Shown here: positions 1-7,378 of the stretch, piece after piece
How the letters are laid out: every line of letters starts with the position of its first letter
Position numbering within the stretch: position 1 is the first letter of the stretch
Assembly: GCA_031281255.1 (NCBI GenBank)
Contig: JAITFR010000043.1
Location: 1 to 40,923 of the forward strand
Origin: Oscillospiraceae bacterium
GTDB taxonomy: Bacteria; Bacillota; Clostridia; Oscillospirales; Oscillospiraceae
Direction of reading: 5' to 3'
Length of the DNA stretch: 40,923 bases
The notes under the pieces: generated by a model
The model's input: only the letters and a program-made list of their open reading frames with translations
What the model was told of the DNA's origin: nothing
Databases searched by the model: none
Program-made: the position numbers and the translations under genes

Positions 1-1
1 T

Positions 2-640
2 GATGTACTTGAAGCTGTGCAGATGAGCGTAAACCCAAAAGTCATTGAAACACCCGCAATTTCAGCTATTGCCAAAAATGGTATTGAGCTGGTTGCAAGA
101 GCCAAAGTCACAGTCAGAGCAAATATCGACCGTTTAATTGGTGGTGCCGGTGAGCTTACAGTTGTCGCCCGTGTTGGTGAAGGTATTGTATCAACTATTG
201 GTAGCTCCAGATCTCACGAAGAGGTGCTTGAGAATCCCGATAGAATATCAAAGATTGTACTCAACAAAGGTCTTGAAGCCGGTACAGCATTTGAGATTTT
301 ATCAATTGATATTGCAGATATTGATGTTGGCAGAAACATCGGCGCTCAGCTTCAAACCGATCAGGCAGAAGCAGATAAACGCATAGCACAAGCAAAAGCA
401 GAAGAACGTCGTGCAATGGCAATTGCTATAGAGCAAGAGATGCGTGCACAAGTTCAAGAAATGAGAGCTAAGGTTGTCGAAGCAGAAGCAGAAGTGCCAA
501 AAGCTATGGCTACCGCATTACGTGAAGGTAAACTCGGTGTTATGGATTACTACAATATGATGAACGTAATATCCGACACTCAAATGCGTAGTTCAATAGC
601 CGGGTCGGACGAACAAAAACGTCCTGACCAAGAGTCATAA
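2..640 (+). CDS. floA: Flotillin-like protein FloA, 3' part (partial at window start)
   Basis: The reading frame is open from the first bases, so only about the last 212 residues are present; FloA is normally about 330 residues and the N-terminal membrane hairpin is outside the window. The visible part begins in the SPFH/band-7 domain ([13 protein letters not shown], then a run typical of FloA around [13 protein letters not shown]). It continues into the alanine/glutamate-rich coiled coil ([15 protein letters not shown], about residues 115-175 of the fragment) and ends in the FloA-like tail [10 protein letters not shown]. FloA proteins form membrane microdomain scaffolds that gather signalling and secretion proteins. 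The GTG at 17 is internal, not the start. A small gene follows 11 bp downstream and a terminator closes the unit. Family assignment is firm from sequence; function in this organism is by family. Confidence 0.93.
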   Translation, partial: DVLEAVQMSVNPKVIETPAISAIAKNGIELVARAKVTVRANIDRLIGGAGELTVVARVGEGIVSTIGSSRSHEEVLENPDRISKIVLNKGLEAGTAFEILSIDIADIDVGRNIGAQLQTDQAEADKRIAQAKAEERRAMAIAIEQEMRAQVQEMRAKVVEAEAEVPKAMATALREGKLGVMDYYNMMNVISDTQMRSSIAGSDEQKRPDQES

Positions 641-651
641 GTAAGATAGCT

Positions 652-909
652 ATGGATGGTGTTGTTAGAAAAAAGAGACGCTTACCTTCTCAAAATACCG
701 GTGCATCTCCTCGTAAGGAACGTAGAGATGGTGTTAGAGTTACTTCAAAAAGTACCGTTGCACCTACCGTTGTTCGTAAGCAAAAACATACTCATGATTC
801 ACTCGATGCTCTTGGTATAGAGTTAAATGCCGGTACAGCCAGGCAGGCAATTATCTTGTCAGAGATTATAGGTAAGCCCATTTCAAAACGTCCTCGCAGG
901 CGATATTAA
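652..909 (+). CDS. Small, very basic protein of unknown function downstream of floA
   Basis: An 85-residue protein starting 11 bp after the floA stop, with no recognised domain. It is rich in Arg and Lys: KKRR near residue 7, RKERR near 21, and a terminal RPRRRY. The only hydrophobic stretch is short (ARQAIILSEIIGKPIS, about residues 62-77). No signal peptide, membrane segment or cysteine is seen. The Shine-Dalgarno is weak (GTAAGAT), so translation may be coupled to floA. The codon bias looks like its neighbours, and a terminator follows within 35 bp, which supports a real gene. The charge would suit binding to nucleic acid or to the membrane surface, but that is inference only. Confidence 0.6.
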   Translation: MDGVVRKKRRLPSQNTGASPRKERRDGVRVTSKSTVAPTVVRKQKHTHDSLDALGIELNAGTARQAIILSEIIGKPISKRPRRRY

Positions 910-942
910 TCACTATATTTATCGCAAAACTTCCTAAGTGTT

Positions 943-972
943 AAAAAACTCACCTTAATTGGTGAGTTTTTT
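943..972 (+). terminator. Rho-independent terminator of the floA unit
   Basis: A 12-bp perfect stem (AAAAAACTCACC, 943-954, with GGTGAGTTTTTT, 961-972) around a 6-nt loop, ending in six T. It lies 33 bp after the small basic gene. The A-rich 5' arm would also let it act on the other strand, but no minus-strand gene reads into it. Confidence 0.88.
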
Positions 973-1138
973 GATAAAACGTTTATGTTTCTTTCTGAAT
1001 AAACGTTAATGGAATATTCATAATTACATTATGTTAACTAAATGCTTTCTTAACAATTATAGCTATATTTAACTTGTGGGTTGTTGATATTTCCATCAAT
1101 ATCTACCGTAACCCTTTGCACTACCTGCTTTTTCGTAC

Positions 1139-1159
1139 TGTGGATAACACTGTGGATAA
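1139..1159 (-). promoter_or_regulatory. Two perfect DnaA boxes in tandem
   Basis: TGTGGATAA occurs at 1139-1147 and again at 1151-1159; on the minus strand each reads TTATCCACA, the consensus DnaA box. The two are in the same orientation, 12 bp from start to start, and followed at once by the short palindrome GTTGACAAC (1160-1168). DnaA would bind both on nearly the same helix face. Whether this is a DnaA-controlled promoter, a titration site or part of an origin cannot be told from the sequence; dnaA, dnaN and rpmH are not nearby. Confidence 0.6.
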
Positions 1160-1286
1160 TGTTGACAACTTTTTGTACTCGTCATTTTTCACACAACTTA
1201 TGTCAACCAATTACTTTATTAACGTCGGTTACAAATCTACATTTTACATAATTACTTCACAGTTTTTTGTGTATTTTTGGAGTGTA

Positions 1287-1304
1287 ATGTAGATATTTCT
1301 ACAT
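1287..1304. repeat. Inverted repeat ATGTAGA / TCTACAT
   Basis: Two perfect 7-bp arms (1287-1293 and 1298-1304) around TATT. The same half-site recurs in the other large gene-free stretches (8962-8987, 11199-11239, 12686-12692), which suggests a protein-binding site or a small repeat family. No known regulator is assigned. Confidence 0.45.
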
Positions 1305-1383
1305 AATTTGCATACAAAAGTGTGAATATTCATCATTTATATTCACAGCAGATTTTGAGTATACAAATTGTATTCAAATTTTT

Positions 1384-1561
1384 AAAATAGAAGTAATAAA
1401 AATGCTCACTAGTCACTGCGTAAAAAGAGACTGTAAATCTCATTTCGGGAGCTTCGCAAACTCGCTTCGCTCAAACAGTGCTCGCTCTTATCCTCAATTT
1501 CGATAACAGTCTCTGGTTTTACTCCGCTAAATCGTTCGCTAATTTTTATTATTTCTATTTT
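1384..1561. mobile_element. Long imperfect palindrome, MITE-like or structured-RNA element
   Basis: The outer arms 1384-1403 and 1542-1561 are complementary over 20 bp with one G/T exception. A second helix pairs AGAGACTGT (1426-1434) with ACAGTCTCT (1506-1514), continued by GTAAAA (1420-1425) with TTTTAC (1517-1522) after a GG bulge. The centre (about 1450-1490) is less AT-rich and full of GCTTCGC / CTCGCT words that can fold further. It has no coding capacity. Size (178 bp), terminal inverted repeats and base composition unlike its flanks suggest a non-autonomous mobile repeat; a structured RNA is the alternative. No target-site duplication was confirmed. Confidence 0.5.
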
Positions 1562-1571
1562 CTCTAATTTC

Positions 1572-1599
1572 TACTCCCTACACCCTATTCCCTGTTCCT
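1572..1599. repeat. Decayed heptanucleotide repeat, four units
   Basis: TACTCCC, TACACCC, TATTCCC and TGTTCCT follow one another in a strict 7-bp period. The first unit is the reverse complement of GGGAGTA, a rotation of the unit repeated perfectly at 23151-23185. The tract touches the proposed -35 element of yebC. Confidence 0.6.
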
Positions 1600-1627
1600 T
1601 GCTTTTTCTCTGTCATTATTATAAAAT
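1599..1627 (+). promoter_or_regulatory. Candidate SigA promoter for yebC
   Basis: TTGCTT (1599-1604), 17-bp spacer, TAAAAT (1622-1627). A start near 1634 would leave a leader of about 20 nt holding AGGAGG. Confidence 0.45.
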
Positions 1628-1652
1628 ACCAATAACTAATAGGAGGCTTATT

Positions 1653-2384
1653 ATGGCTGGTCATTCTAAATGGAAGAACATACAAAGAACTAAAGGTGCG
1701 CAAGACGCTAAGCGTGGTAAAGTTTTTACAAAGATAGCTCGTGAGATAATTGTTGCTGTTAAAGAAGGCGGAGGCGGTGACCCATCAAAGAACTCACGTC
1801 TTGCAGCTGCTATAGCAAAAGCGAAAGCTGCAAATATGCCTAATGATAATATCAAGCGCACAATTGATAGAGCTGTTGGGACAGGTAGTGGCGATAGTTA
1901 TGAGAGTGTGACATATGAAGGTTACGGTCCACGAGGTGTTGCTGTTATTGTTGAAGCTATGACAGACAATCGTAATAGAATTGCTGCCGAAGTTCGTTTA
2001 TGGTTTGATAAGTATGGCGGCAATCTTGGTACTACAGGATGCGTTTCATGGTCTTTTGATCGAAAAGGTATTCTTATCATCGATAATGAAGATGGAAAAC
2101 TTGATGAAGATGCTGTTTTTAATGATGCTCTTGAAGCCGGAGCTGATGATATTGAGATTGACGAAGGAATATTCGAGATTAGCACAACACCGGAAGCTTT
2201 TTCTACAGTGAGTGGTGTACTGGAAAGCTTGGGATATAATTTTTTATCAGCACAAATTGAGATGGTACCTCAAACTTATGTTACACTAGATGACCCAACT
2301 GATATAAAAAATATGGAAAAGATGTTAGAATTAATGGAGGACAGCGATGATGTCCAAGATGTTTGGCATAACGCAGTGTTTTAG
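1653..2384 (+). CDS. yebC: YebC/PmpR family (DUF28) protein
   Basis: 243 residues, the usual family length. It opens with the family signature MAGHSKWKNIQ and carries AKAANMPNDNIKRTI (about 57-71) and YEGYGPRGVA (about 88-97). YebC proteins were long called transcriptional regulators; recent work on YebC and its mitochondrial relative TACO1 points to a ribosome-associated role easing translation through proline runs. The ATG at 1653 is chosen because AGGAGG (1641-1646) sits 6 nt upstream and the family begins MAGHSK; the frame remains open upstream to a TTG at 1599, but that would add an unrelated 18-residue head. It is preceded by a repeat-rich gap and appears to be a single-gene unit with its own promoter. 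Confidence 0.96.
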   Translation: MAGHSKWKNIQRTKGAQDAKRGKVFTKIAREIIVAVKEGGGGDPSKNSRLAAAIAKAKAANMPNDNIKRTIDRAVGTGSGDSYESVTYEGYGPRGVAVIVEAMTDNRNRIAAEVRLWFDKYGGNLGTTGCVSWSFDRKGILIIDNEDGKLDEDAVFNDALEAGADDIEIDEGIFEISTTPEAFSTVSGVLESLGYNFLSAQIEMVPQTYVTLDDPTDIKNMEKMLELMEDSDDVQDVWHNAVF

Positions 2385-2512
2385 ATATTGCTAATACATA
2401 AGCCGAGTGCAAGCTGTTTTCAATAATTTTTTTGACTAAATCTTTCAGACCTGGAAGAATGGCAAAAAATCAGAGAAAATAGCTTACATGAGGCATTATT
2501 CTTTACAAACAC

Positions 2513-2541
2513 TGGACAAAATGCTTTATATAAAGTAAAAT
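2513..2541 (+). promoter_or_regulatory. SigA promoter for the Bax-inhibitor-1 gene
   Basis: TGGACA (2513-2518), 17-bp spacer, TAAAAT (2536-2541). The gene starts 54 bp further on behind GAAAGG. The remaining part of the 2385-2595 gap shows nothing recognisable. Confidence 0.55.
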
Positions 2542-2595
2542 AGCAAGGCATATAAAAAGTAGTTAATTACTACTCAACGAAAGGATATTACTAAC

Positions 2596-3414
2596 ATGTT
2601 AAACAGAAACCCTTATGCACAGCAACAGCAACCAAGAGATCGTTTTTCTTCACTGTGGAGTGGAGAAGCAGATTTGGAAAATGCAACTACATCTTGTCTC
2701 ACCAGAGTTTTTCTTAGAATGTTTATGGCTCTATGTGTAACAGCAGCAGTTTCTGCCGGATTGTATTACGCACCATCTCCCGAAGCCGGTTATAATAGTA
2801 TGACAGAGTTTTTACTTGTTAATATGGATAACCCCGGCATGAGTTTGTTTATTCTAATTACTCTTATCGTCGCTCAGTTGGGACTGGTTATTTTCCTCTC
2901 AGCAAGAGTTATGAAGATGTCTTCTTCAATTTCAAATGTTATGTTTTTTGTTTATGCTATTTTGACCGGATTGTCACTATCCACAATTTTTATGTCCTTT
3001 GATCTTGGTATTATTTTTCAAGCTTTCTTAGTTTCAGCGTTAATGTTTGGTGCAACTGCAGTTTACGGAGCTATCACAAAGCGTGATTTATCAAGGCTTG
3101 GCAGTATTCTAATTATGGCTTTGATTGGTTTGATAATTGCAAGTTTTGTAAATGTACTGTTTGTCAGAAACGATACTATGCTGATGCTCATTAACTATGC
3201 TGGTGTTTTGATTTTTGTTGGTCTCACAGCGTATAAAACTCAAAACGTAAAAAATATGCTAAACATGGTCAACTCCGGAGCAGCAGACTCTATTATTGTT
3301 GCAGACAGAGCAGAAGCAATAAAAAGAGTCTCCGTCATGGGAGCGTTGTCACTATATTTAACATTTATCAACTTATTTTTGCGAATCCTAGTGATTATGA
3401 GTCGCAGACGTTAA
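2596..3414 (+). CDS. Bax inhibitor-1/YccA family membrane protein
   Basis: 272 residues. After a polar, glutamine-rich head (residues 1-30) there are about seven hydrophobic segments (near 40-58, 82-105, 113-133, 138-158, 165-187, 193-211 and 247-268), the BI-1/TMBIM layout. The last segment is preceded by a family-like acidic/basic loop, DRAEAIKRVSVMGALSLYL. BI-1 family proteins act as membrane channels or leaks for Ca2+ and protons; bacterial members interact with the protease FtsH in E. coli. The ATG has GAAAGG about 10 nt upstream. It ends tail-to-tail with the DUF1015 gene, and the two stop codons share the palindrome TTAA at 3411-3414. Family is clear; the physiological role is not. Confidence 0.88.
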   Translation: MLNRNPYAQQQQPRDRFSSLWSGEADLENATTSCLTRVFLRMFMALCVTAAVSAGLYYAPSPEAGYNSMTEFLLVNMDNPGMSLFILITLIVAQLGLVIFLSARVMKMSSSISNVMFFVYAILTGLSLSTIFMSFDLGIIFQAFLVSALMFGATAVYGAITKRDLSRLGSILIMALIGLIIASFVNVLFVRNDTMLMLINYAGVLIFVGLTAYKTQNVKNMLNMVNSGAADSIIVADRAEAIKRVSVMGALSLYLTFINLFLRILVIMSRRR

Positions 3415-4619
3415 TATAACTTTCTGCACTCAAGATAATAACGTTTATCTTTTGCATGACCAACTGAGAAGCTTTTTCTTGGGAAAACCCCTCTTTTTGC
3501 AACAGTTTCAAAAAAATCAGATTTGCACATGGACGGTAATATCAAACCGACTGTGTGCTTTCTTTTTGCCAACTTTTCTGTTGCTTCCTCACCATGTATG
3601 TAGTCGATTATGCCACCATTTGCTTTTACATACTCGTCAACAAAATCTTGCATTAGTTCATATAAATCACCAATACACTCAGCTTTTATGTTTATATCAC
3701 TTTCACCATTTTTTGTTATCCATTTAATTTTGTAGTCATTCCCTTTTGGCATAGCTTCTATAAAACCATTAACAAAAGCATCAGCATCAACATCAAATAT
3801 CACACGATGAATAGCTTCAAAATCAACGGCAGGATCATAAACATTGTTTAATTCTACCAGAGCTTTTCGTGCCGGGTGGTTTTCTCTTTCTTTTTCACTT
3901 AAACCTTGTTTGATTTCTTCCCAATATACTTTTGCTGCAGCAAGAGAATGGTTACCGTCACCCATTATCATAAGCAGACCATCCTTATACAGCAAATCCA
4001 ATGCATTTATAACATTTTCTGCATCTTTTCCTGTCACTTGCCAACCTTTTATAAAACCTCCACCTTCCATAAGTGGAAAATCATAAAGTAACGGAAGATT
4101 ATCAACTTTTTTAGCGATTTGTCCGATAACAATATCTTTTTTATCATCTATGAACGTTATAATGTGTGGAAGCTCCAGTGGTGCAGCTTTGCGTATCTTT
4201 ACACGCGCCGGTAATCTGTCCAGCACTGTTCCCTCGCTAGCTCGTATTGCAGAGCTTTTGCCGGTGTAGTCATACTCATCAAGGTCTACTGCTCCAATGA
4301 TTCCTTTACGTACTCTACCATCAGGTTGAGTTCGTTCGATGTAAATAAAAGAGTCAGCAATATCAACAAAGATTCCTTTATCAATGTAACTTTGCATTGT
4401 AGTGTTAATTTTTTTAATTTCTACATCTTCATCAATTTCTTCTAAATATGTTTCAGGTACAATTAGATTTAGTGATGATGGGTTATCAGCAATATCATTT
4501 TTAATACGCTCCCAATATTCTCTTTCTGATGAAAACTGGTCACAGGCTATTACGCTCCATTTTGGTAATAATTCATCAGCCGGGATTAAAATGTTTGCTG
4601 TTGAAAATATTCTTTTCAT
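3411..4619 (-). CDS. DUF1015 family protein
   Basis: 402 residues, full family length. Recognisable pieces are the N-terminal LPKWSVIACDQFSSEREYW (about 19-37), MGDGNHSLAAAKVYWEEIK in the middle (about 217-235), and a C-terminal MCKSDFFETVAKRGVFPRKS (about 366-385). In clostridia DUF1015 genes often sit beside serine biosynthesis genes, and a tie to amino-acid metabolism is suspected, but no reaction is established. Here it follows a homocysteine methyltransferase gene on the same strand after a 170-bp gap holding small hairpins. The start is supported by AAAGGAGAC 7 nt upstream. No membrane segment or signal peptide. Confidence 0.87.
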   Translation of the reverse strand: MKRIFSTANILIPADELLPKWSVIACDQFSSEREYWERIKNDIADNPSSLNLIVPETYLEEIDEDVEIKKINTTMQSYIDKGIFVDIADSFIYIERTQPDGRVRKGIIGAVDLDEYDYTGKSSAIRASEGTVLDRLPARVKIRKAAPLELPHIITFIDDKKDIVIGQIAKKVDNLPLLYDFPLMEGGGFIKGWQVTGKDAENVINALDLLYKDGLLMIMGDGNHSLAAAKVYWEEIKQGLSEKERENHPARKALVELNNVYDPAVDFEAIHRVIFDVDADAFVNGFIEAMPKGNDYKIKWITKNGESDINIKAECIGDLYELMQDFVDEYVKANGGIIDYIHGEEATEKLAKRKHTVGLILPSMCKSDFFETVAKRGVFPRKSFSVGHAKDKRYYLECRKLY

Positions 4620-4669
4620 GTATAGTCTCCTTTTTTACAAATCACCCTAAGTCAACTTTGTTAGCTTTA

Positions 4670-4771
4670 CCCTCACTTTGCTAAAGAAGAGCATATAGTG
4701 AAACTCTTGCAAATCGTCAAGATTCAAATCACCCGCCCTCTGCGGAGGGCACCCTCTTTGCTAAAGAGGGC
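4670..4771. repeat. Cluster of small hairpin repeats
   Basis: The 12-mer CTTTGCTAAAGA occurs at 4676-4687 and 4756-4767, each preceded by CCCTC or CCCT. The second copy is a perfect hairpin (CCCTCTTT, 4752-4759, with AAAGAGGG, 4763-4770). Directly before it is GCCCTC-TGCG-GAGGGC (4735-4750). They lie between the two minus-strand genes; no T run follows on the minus strand, so a simple terminator is unlikely. RNA processing or an interspersed palindromic repeat is more probable. Confidence 0.5.
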
Positions 4772-4789
4772 TTAAGAGTCCTCTACTTT

Positions 4790-5635
4790 CTACTCACCGT
4801 AAGCTGCTTTTAGTGCTTTTATGTATTCGGGGGTTGTGCCGCAGCAACCACCTACAATCTTTGCACCGATGTCTCTAAATGGTAGCATTTGAGCAGCAAA
4901 CTGCTCCGCTCCTGTTTTGTACTCTCCACTTAGTGAATCCGGTAAACCGGCATTTGGTTTTATTATTAATGGTAACTTCGTAGCATCTGCAATACGTTTT
5001 GCTATGTCAAGCATTTGTTTGGGTTCTAGCGAGCAGTTAAGTCCTAGAGCTGCAACTCCTAAACCTTCAGCAATATTCACAAAAAGCTCCGGTGTTACTC
5101 CCATAAATGTGTATCCTGATTTCTCAAAAGTCATTGTTGCCAGAATTGGTAGTTTAGTATTTTCTTTAATTGCTAATATCGCAACACGAAGCTCCTCAAT
5201 ATCACTCATTGTCTCAATTGATGCAAAATCTACACCGCATTTTTCACCTATTATAGCTAATTCTTTAAAAATCTCATAAGCTTGTTCAGATTCTAAATCA
5301 CCGACCGGTTCTAAAATCTCTCCTGTTGGGCCAATATCCAATGATACCTTTGTTTTATATCCTTTGGTCGCACGTTTGGCAATCTCGACTGCAGCAGACA
5401 CCACTTGCTCCGGACTTCCTGCTCCTTTTAAGTTTAAGTTAGTTGAAATAAAAGTGTTTGTGCAAATAATGTCACTTCCTGCTTCTACATATAATCTATG
5501 CACAGATTCAACTGCTTCCGGATTTGAAATATTCATAAGGTCTGGTCTTTCGCCCGGTTTTAATCCTCTTTGTTGAAGCATCGTTCCCATTGCTCCATCA
5601 TAAAAAATGTAATTACCAAACTCATTAAATATCAT
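4790..5635 (-). CDS. Homocysteine S-methyltransferase domain protein
   Basis: 281 residues forming a single Hcy-binding (beta/alpha)8 barrel like the N-terminal module of MetH. Seen are DGAMGTMLQQRG near the start and the three zinc-binding cysteines: NCS (Cys201) and GGCCGTT (Cys264, Cys265). The pterin-binding, cobalamin-binding and activation domains of full MetH are absent, so methyl transfer to homocysteine must use separate partner proteins or a methyl donor such as S-methylmethionine. No partner is in this window. It is divergent from glnS across 58 bp; GAGGGGAG lies 8 nt before the ATG. Substrate is inferred from the family. Confidence 0.9.
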   Translation of the reverse strand: MIFNEFGNYIFYDGAMGTMLQQRGLKPGERPDLMNISNPEAVESVHRLYVEAGSDIICTNTFISTNLNLKGAGSPEQVVSAAVEIAKRATKGYKTKVSLDIGPTGEILEPVGDLESEQAYEIFKELAIIGEKCGVDFASIETMSDIEELRVAILAIKENTKLPILATMTFEKSGYTFMGVTPELFVNIAEGLGVAALGLNCSLEPKQMLDIAKRIADATKLPLIIKPNAGLPDSLSGEYKTGAEQFAAQMLPFRDIGAKIVGGCCGTTPEYIKALKAAYGE

Positions 5636-5693
5636 TGTAAACTCCCCTCATGTATTGTATTATATATATTATCATAATTGTGGAGTTACATCA
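5636..5693. promoter_or_regulatory. Short divergent control region between the Hcy methyltransferase gene and glnS
   Basis: Only 58 bp separate the two start codons. The centre is almost pure A/T (5651-5675) with TATAAT-like words on both strands, so back-to-back promoters must overlap here. Each gene has its own ribosome binding site at the edge. Confidence 0.4.
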
Positions 5694-7355
5694 ATGGAAG
5701 AACAATCAAAGAATTTTATACAAGTATTTGTTGAAGAGGACATCGCTCCGGGTGGTCGTTTTGAAGGTAAAACTGTGCATACAAGATTACCACCTGAACC
5801 AAATGGTTATCCGCATATTGGGCATGGAATGGCATTTTCGCTAAGTATGAGTATTGCTGAGGAGTATAAAGGGTTATGTAACTTACGATTTGACGATACA
5901 AACCCTGAAAAAGAGGAAGAAGAGTTTGTTGATGCGATTTGTGAGGACATTCGTTGGTTAGGTCTTGATTGGGGCGACAGGTTATACTTCGGCAGTGATT
6001 ATTTTGAAGAAACATATGATCTTGCCATTGGTCTCATAAAAAAAGGTCTTGCATATATATGTGAGCTAACACCGGAAGAAACTAAAGCAAATCGTGGTGA
6101 TATTGGTGTGCCTGCAATTTCTCCATTTAGGGACAGGTCGATTGAAGAAAGCTTAGATTTATTTCAACGTATGAGAAATCGTGAATTCCCCGAAGGTGCG
6201 ATGACACTCAGAGCAAAGATTGATTTAGCAAGTGGTAACTTTAATATGCGTGATCCTGTTTTGTACCGTATAAAATATGCTCATCATCACCGTCAAGGTG
6301 ATAAATGGTGCATTTACCCGATGTATGATTTTGCTCACCCGATTCAGGATGCAATCGAGGACATTACTCATTCTTTGTGTTCGCTCGAATACGAAGACCA
6401 TCGGCCACTTTATGACTGGGTTATTGATAATACAGATGTCAAAAGTAAACCCAGACAGATAGAGTTTGGTCGCCGTAGTCTTGATTATACGGTTATGTCA
6501 AAACGTAAGCTCCGCCGTTTGGTTGAAGAAAATTATGTCAGTGGTTGGGATGACCCTCGTATGCCAACATTACGTGGACTTCGCCGACGTGGTTATACAC
6601 CTGAGTCAATTCGCGATTTTTGTAAACGTATTGGAGTTGGGCGAACATCAAATACAATCGAATACGCTCTGCTTGAGCATTGTTTACGTGAGGAATTAAA
6701 CCTAAATGCAGCTCGTGCTATGGTTGTACTTCGTCCGCTAAAGCTTGTTATTACAAACTATCCTGAGGATAAATCGGAAACTGTTCCAGTTGAGAACAAT
6801 CCAAATGATGAAAGTACCGGAAAACGTGAGGTTAATTTTTCTCGTGAAATTTGGGTTGAGCAGGATGATTTTATGGTAGAACCACCAAATAAGTATAATC
6901 GTTTGTTTGTTGGTAACGAGGTTCGGTTAAAAGGTGCATTTATCGTAAAATGCACAGGATATGAGCTTGATGATGGTGGTAATGTAATAAAAGTTTTTGC
7001 TGAATACGACCCGGCTACCAGAGGTGGCACAACTCCTGATGGTCGTAAGGTGCGTGGTACAATCCACTGGGTTGATACAAAAACTGCTGTAGATGTTCAG
7101 GTACGTTTGTACGATAATCTCTTTACAGACCCATATCCTGATGCTAGTGATAAGGATTTTACAACATTAATAAACCCATATTCTCTGGAGATTTTATCAG
7201 ATTGTAAAGCTGAAATAATGTTAGAAAGTGCAGAAGCTCCAAATAGTTATCAGTTTTTACGTCTTGGTTATTTTACAGTAGATAACAAGGATTCAAAACC
7301 AAATAACCTTGTGTTTAACAGAACCGTAGAGCTTAAAGGCAGCTATAAAGGGTAG
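5694..7355 (+). CDS. glnS: Glutaminyl-tRNA synthetase
   Basis: 553 residues, normal for bacterial GlnRS. Class I signatures are present: PEPNGYPHIGHG with HIGH at 41-44 and the KMSKS equivalent VMSKR at 267-271. The GlnRS-specific RFDDTNPEKEEEEFV follows the HIGH region, and the C-terminal beta-barrel anticodon-binding part is complete. It charges tRNA-Gln with glutamine. Many Firmicutes lack this enzyme and use GluRS plus GatCAB, so its presence is a useful lineage marker. The ATG at 5694 is chosen: GGAG lies 8 nt upstream and GlnRS homologues begin near here, whereas the upstream in-frame ATG at 5655 would add an unrelated 13 residues within the promoter region. Confidence 0.96.
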   Translation: MEEQSKNFIQVFVEEDIAPGGRFEGKTVHTRLPPEPNGYPHIGHGMAFSLSMSIAEEYKGLCNLRFDDTNPEKEEEEFVDAICEDIRWLGLDWGDRLYFGSDYFEETYDLAIGLIKKGLAYICELTPEETKANRGDIGVPAISPFRDRSIEESLDLFQRMRNREFPEGAMTLRAKIDLASGNFNMRDPVLYRIKYAHHHRQGDKWCIYPMYDFAHPIQDAIEDITHSLCSLEYEDHRPLYDWVIDNTDVKSKPRQIEFGRRSLDYTVMSKRKLRRLVEENYVSGWDDPRMPTLRGLRRRGYTPESIRDFCKRIGVGRTSNTIEYALLEHCLREELNLNAARAMVVLRPLKLVITNYPEDKSETVPVENNPNDESTGKREVNFSREIWVEQDDFMVEPPNKYNRLFVGNEVRLKGAFIVKCTGYELDDGGNVIKVFAEYDPATRGGTTPDGRKVRGTIHWVDTKTAVDVQVRLYDNLFTDPYPDASDKDFTTLINPYSLEILSDCKAEIMLESAEAPNSYQFLRLGYFTVDNKDSKPNNLVFNRTVELKGSYKG

Positions 7356-7378
7356 GAGTATGAAAGGTAATTGATATA

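Larger units (their letters stand above)
910..1652. other. Large gene-free stretch with DnaA boxes, inverted repeats and a palindromic element
   Basis: About 740 bp with no convincing gene; the only longer frame, from 1074, lacks a ribosome binding site and protein character. In order it holds: a terminator (943-972); two perfect DnaA boxes (1139-1147 and 1151-1159); a TCTACAT site (1236-1242); the inverted repeat ATGTAGA-4-TCTACAT (1287-1304); the inverted repeat TGTGAATA/TATTCACA (1321-1328, 1340-1347); the palindrome ATACAAATTGTAT (1361-1373); a long hairpin element (1384-1561); a decayed 7-bp repeat (1572-1599); and the yebC promoter and ribosome binding site. Apart from the hairpin element it is extremely AT-rich. 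Confidence 0.7.

Noticed and set aside
1074-1292. 72-residue frame in the DnaA-box gap
   Set aside because: TTG start without SD, AT-driven Phe/Tyr/Asn composition and overlap with the DnaA boxes and inverted repeats.
910-1598. Chromosomal origin of replication
   Set aside because: Only two DnaA boxes, and no dnaA, dnaN, gyrB or rpmH nearby. Kept as a DnaA-box site only.
5655-5693. Longer GlnRS start at the upstream ATG
   Set aside because: The extra 13 residues derive from the divergent promoter region and have no SD, whereas ATG 5694 has GGAG at proper spacing.
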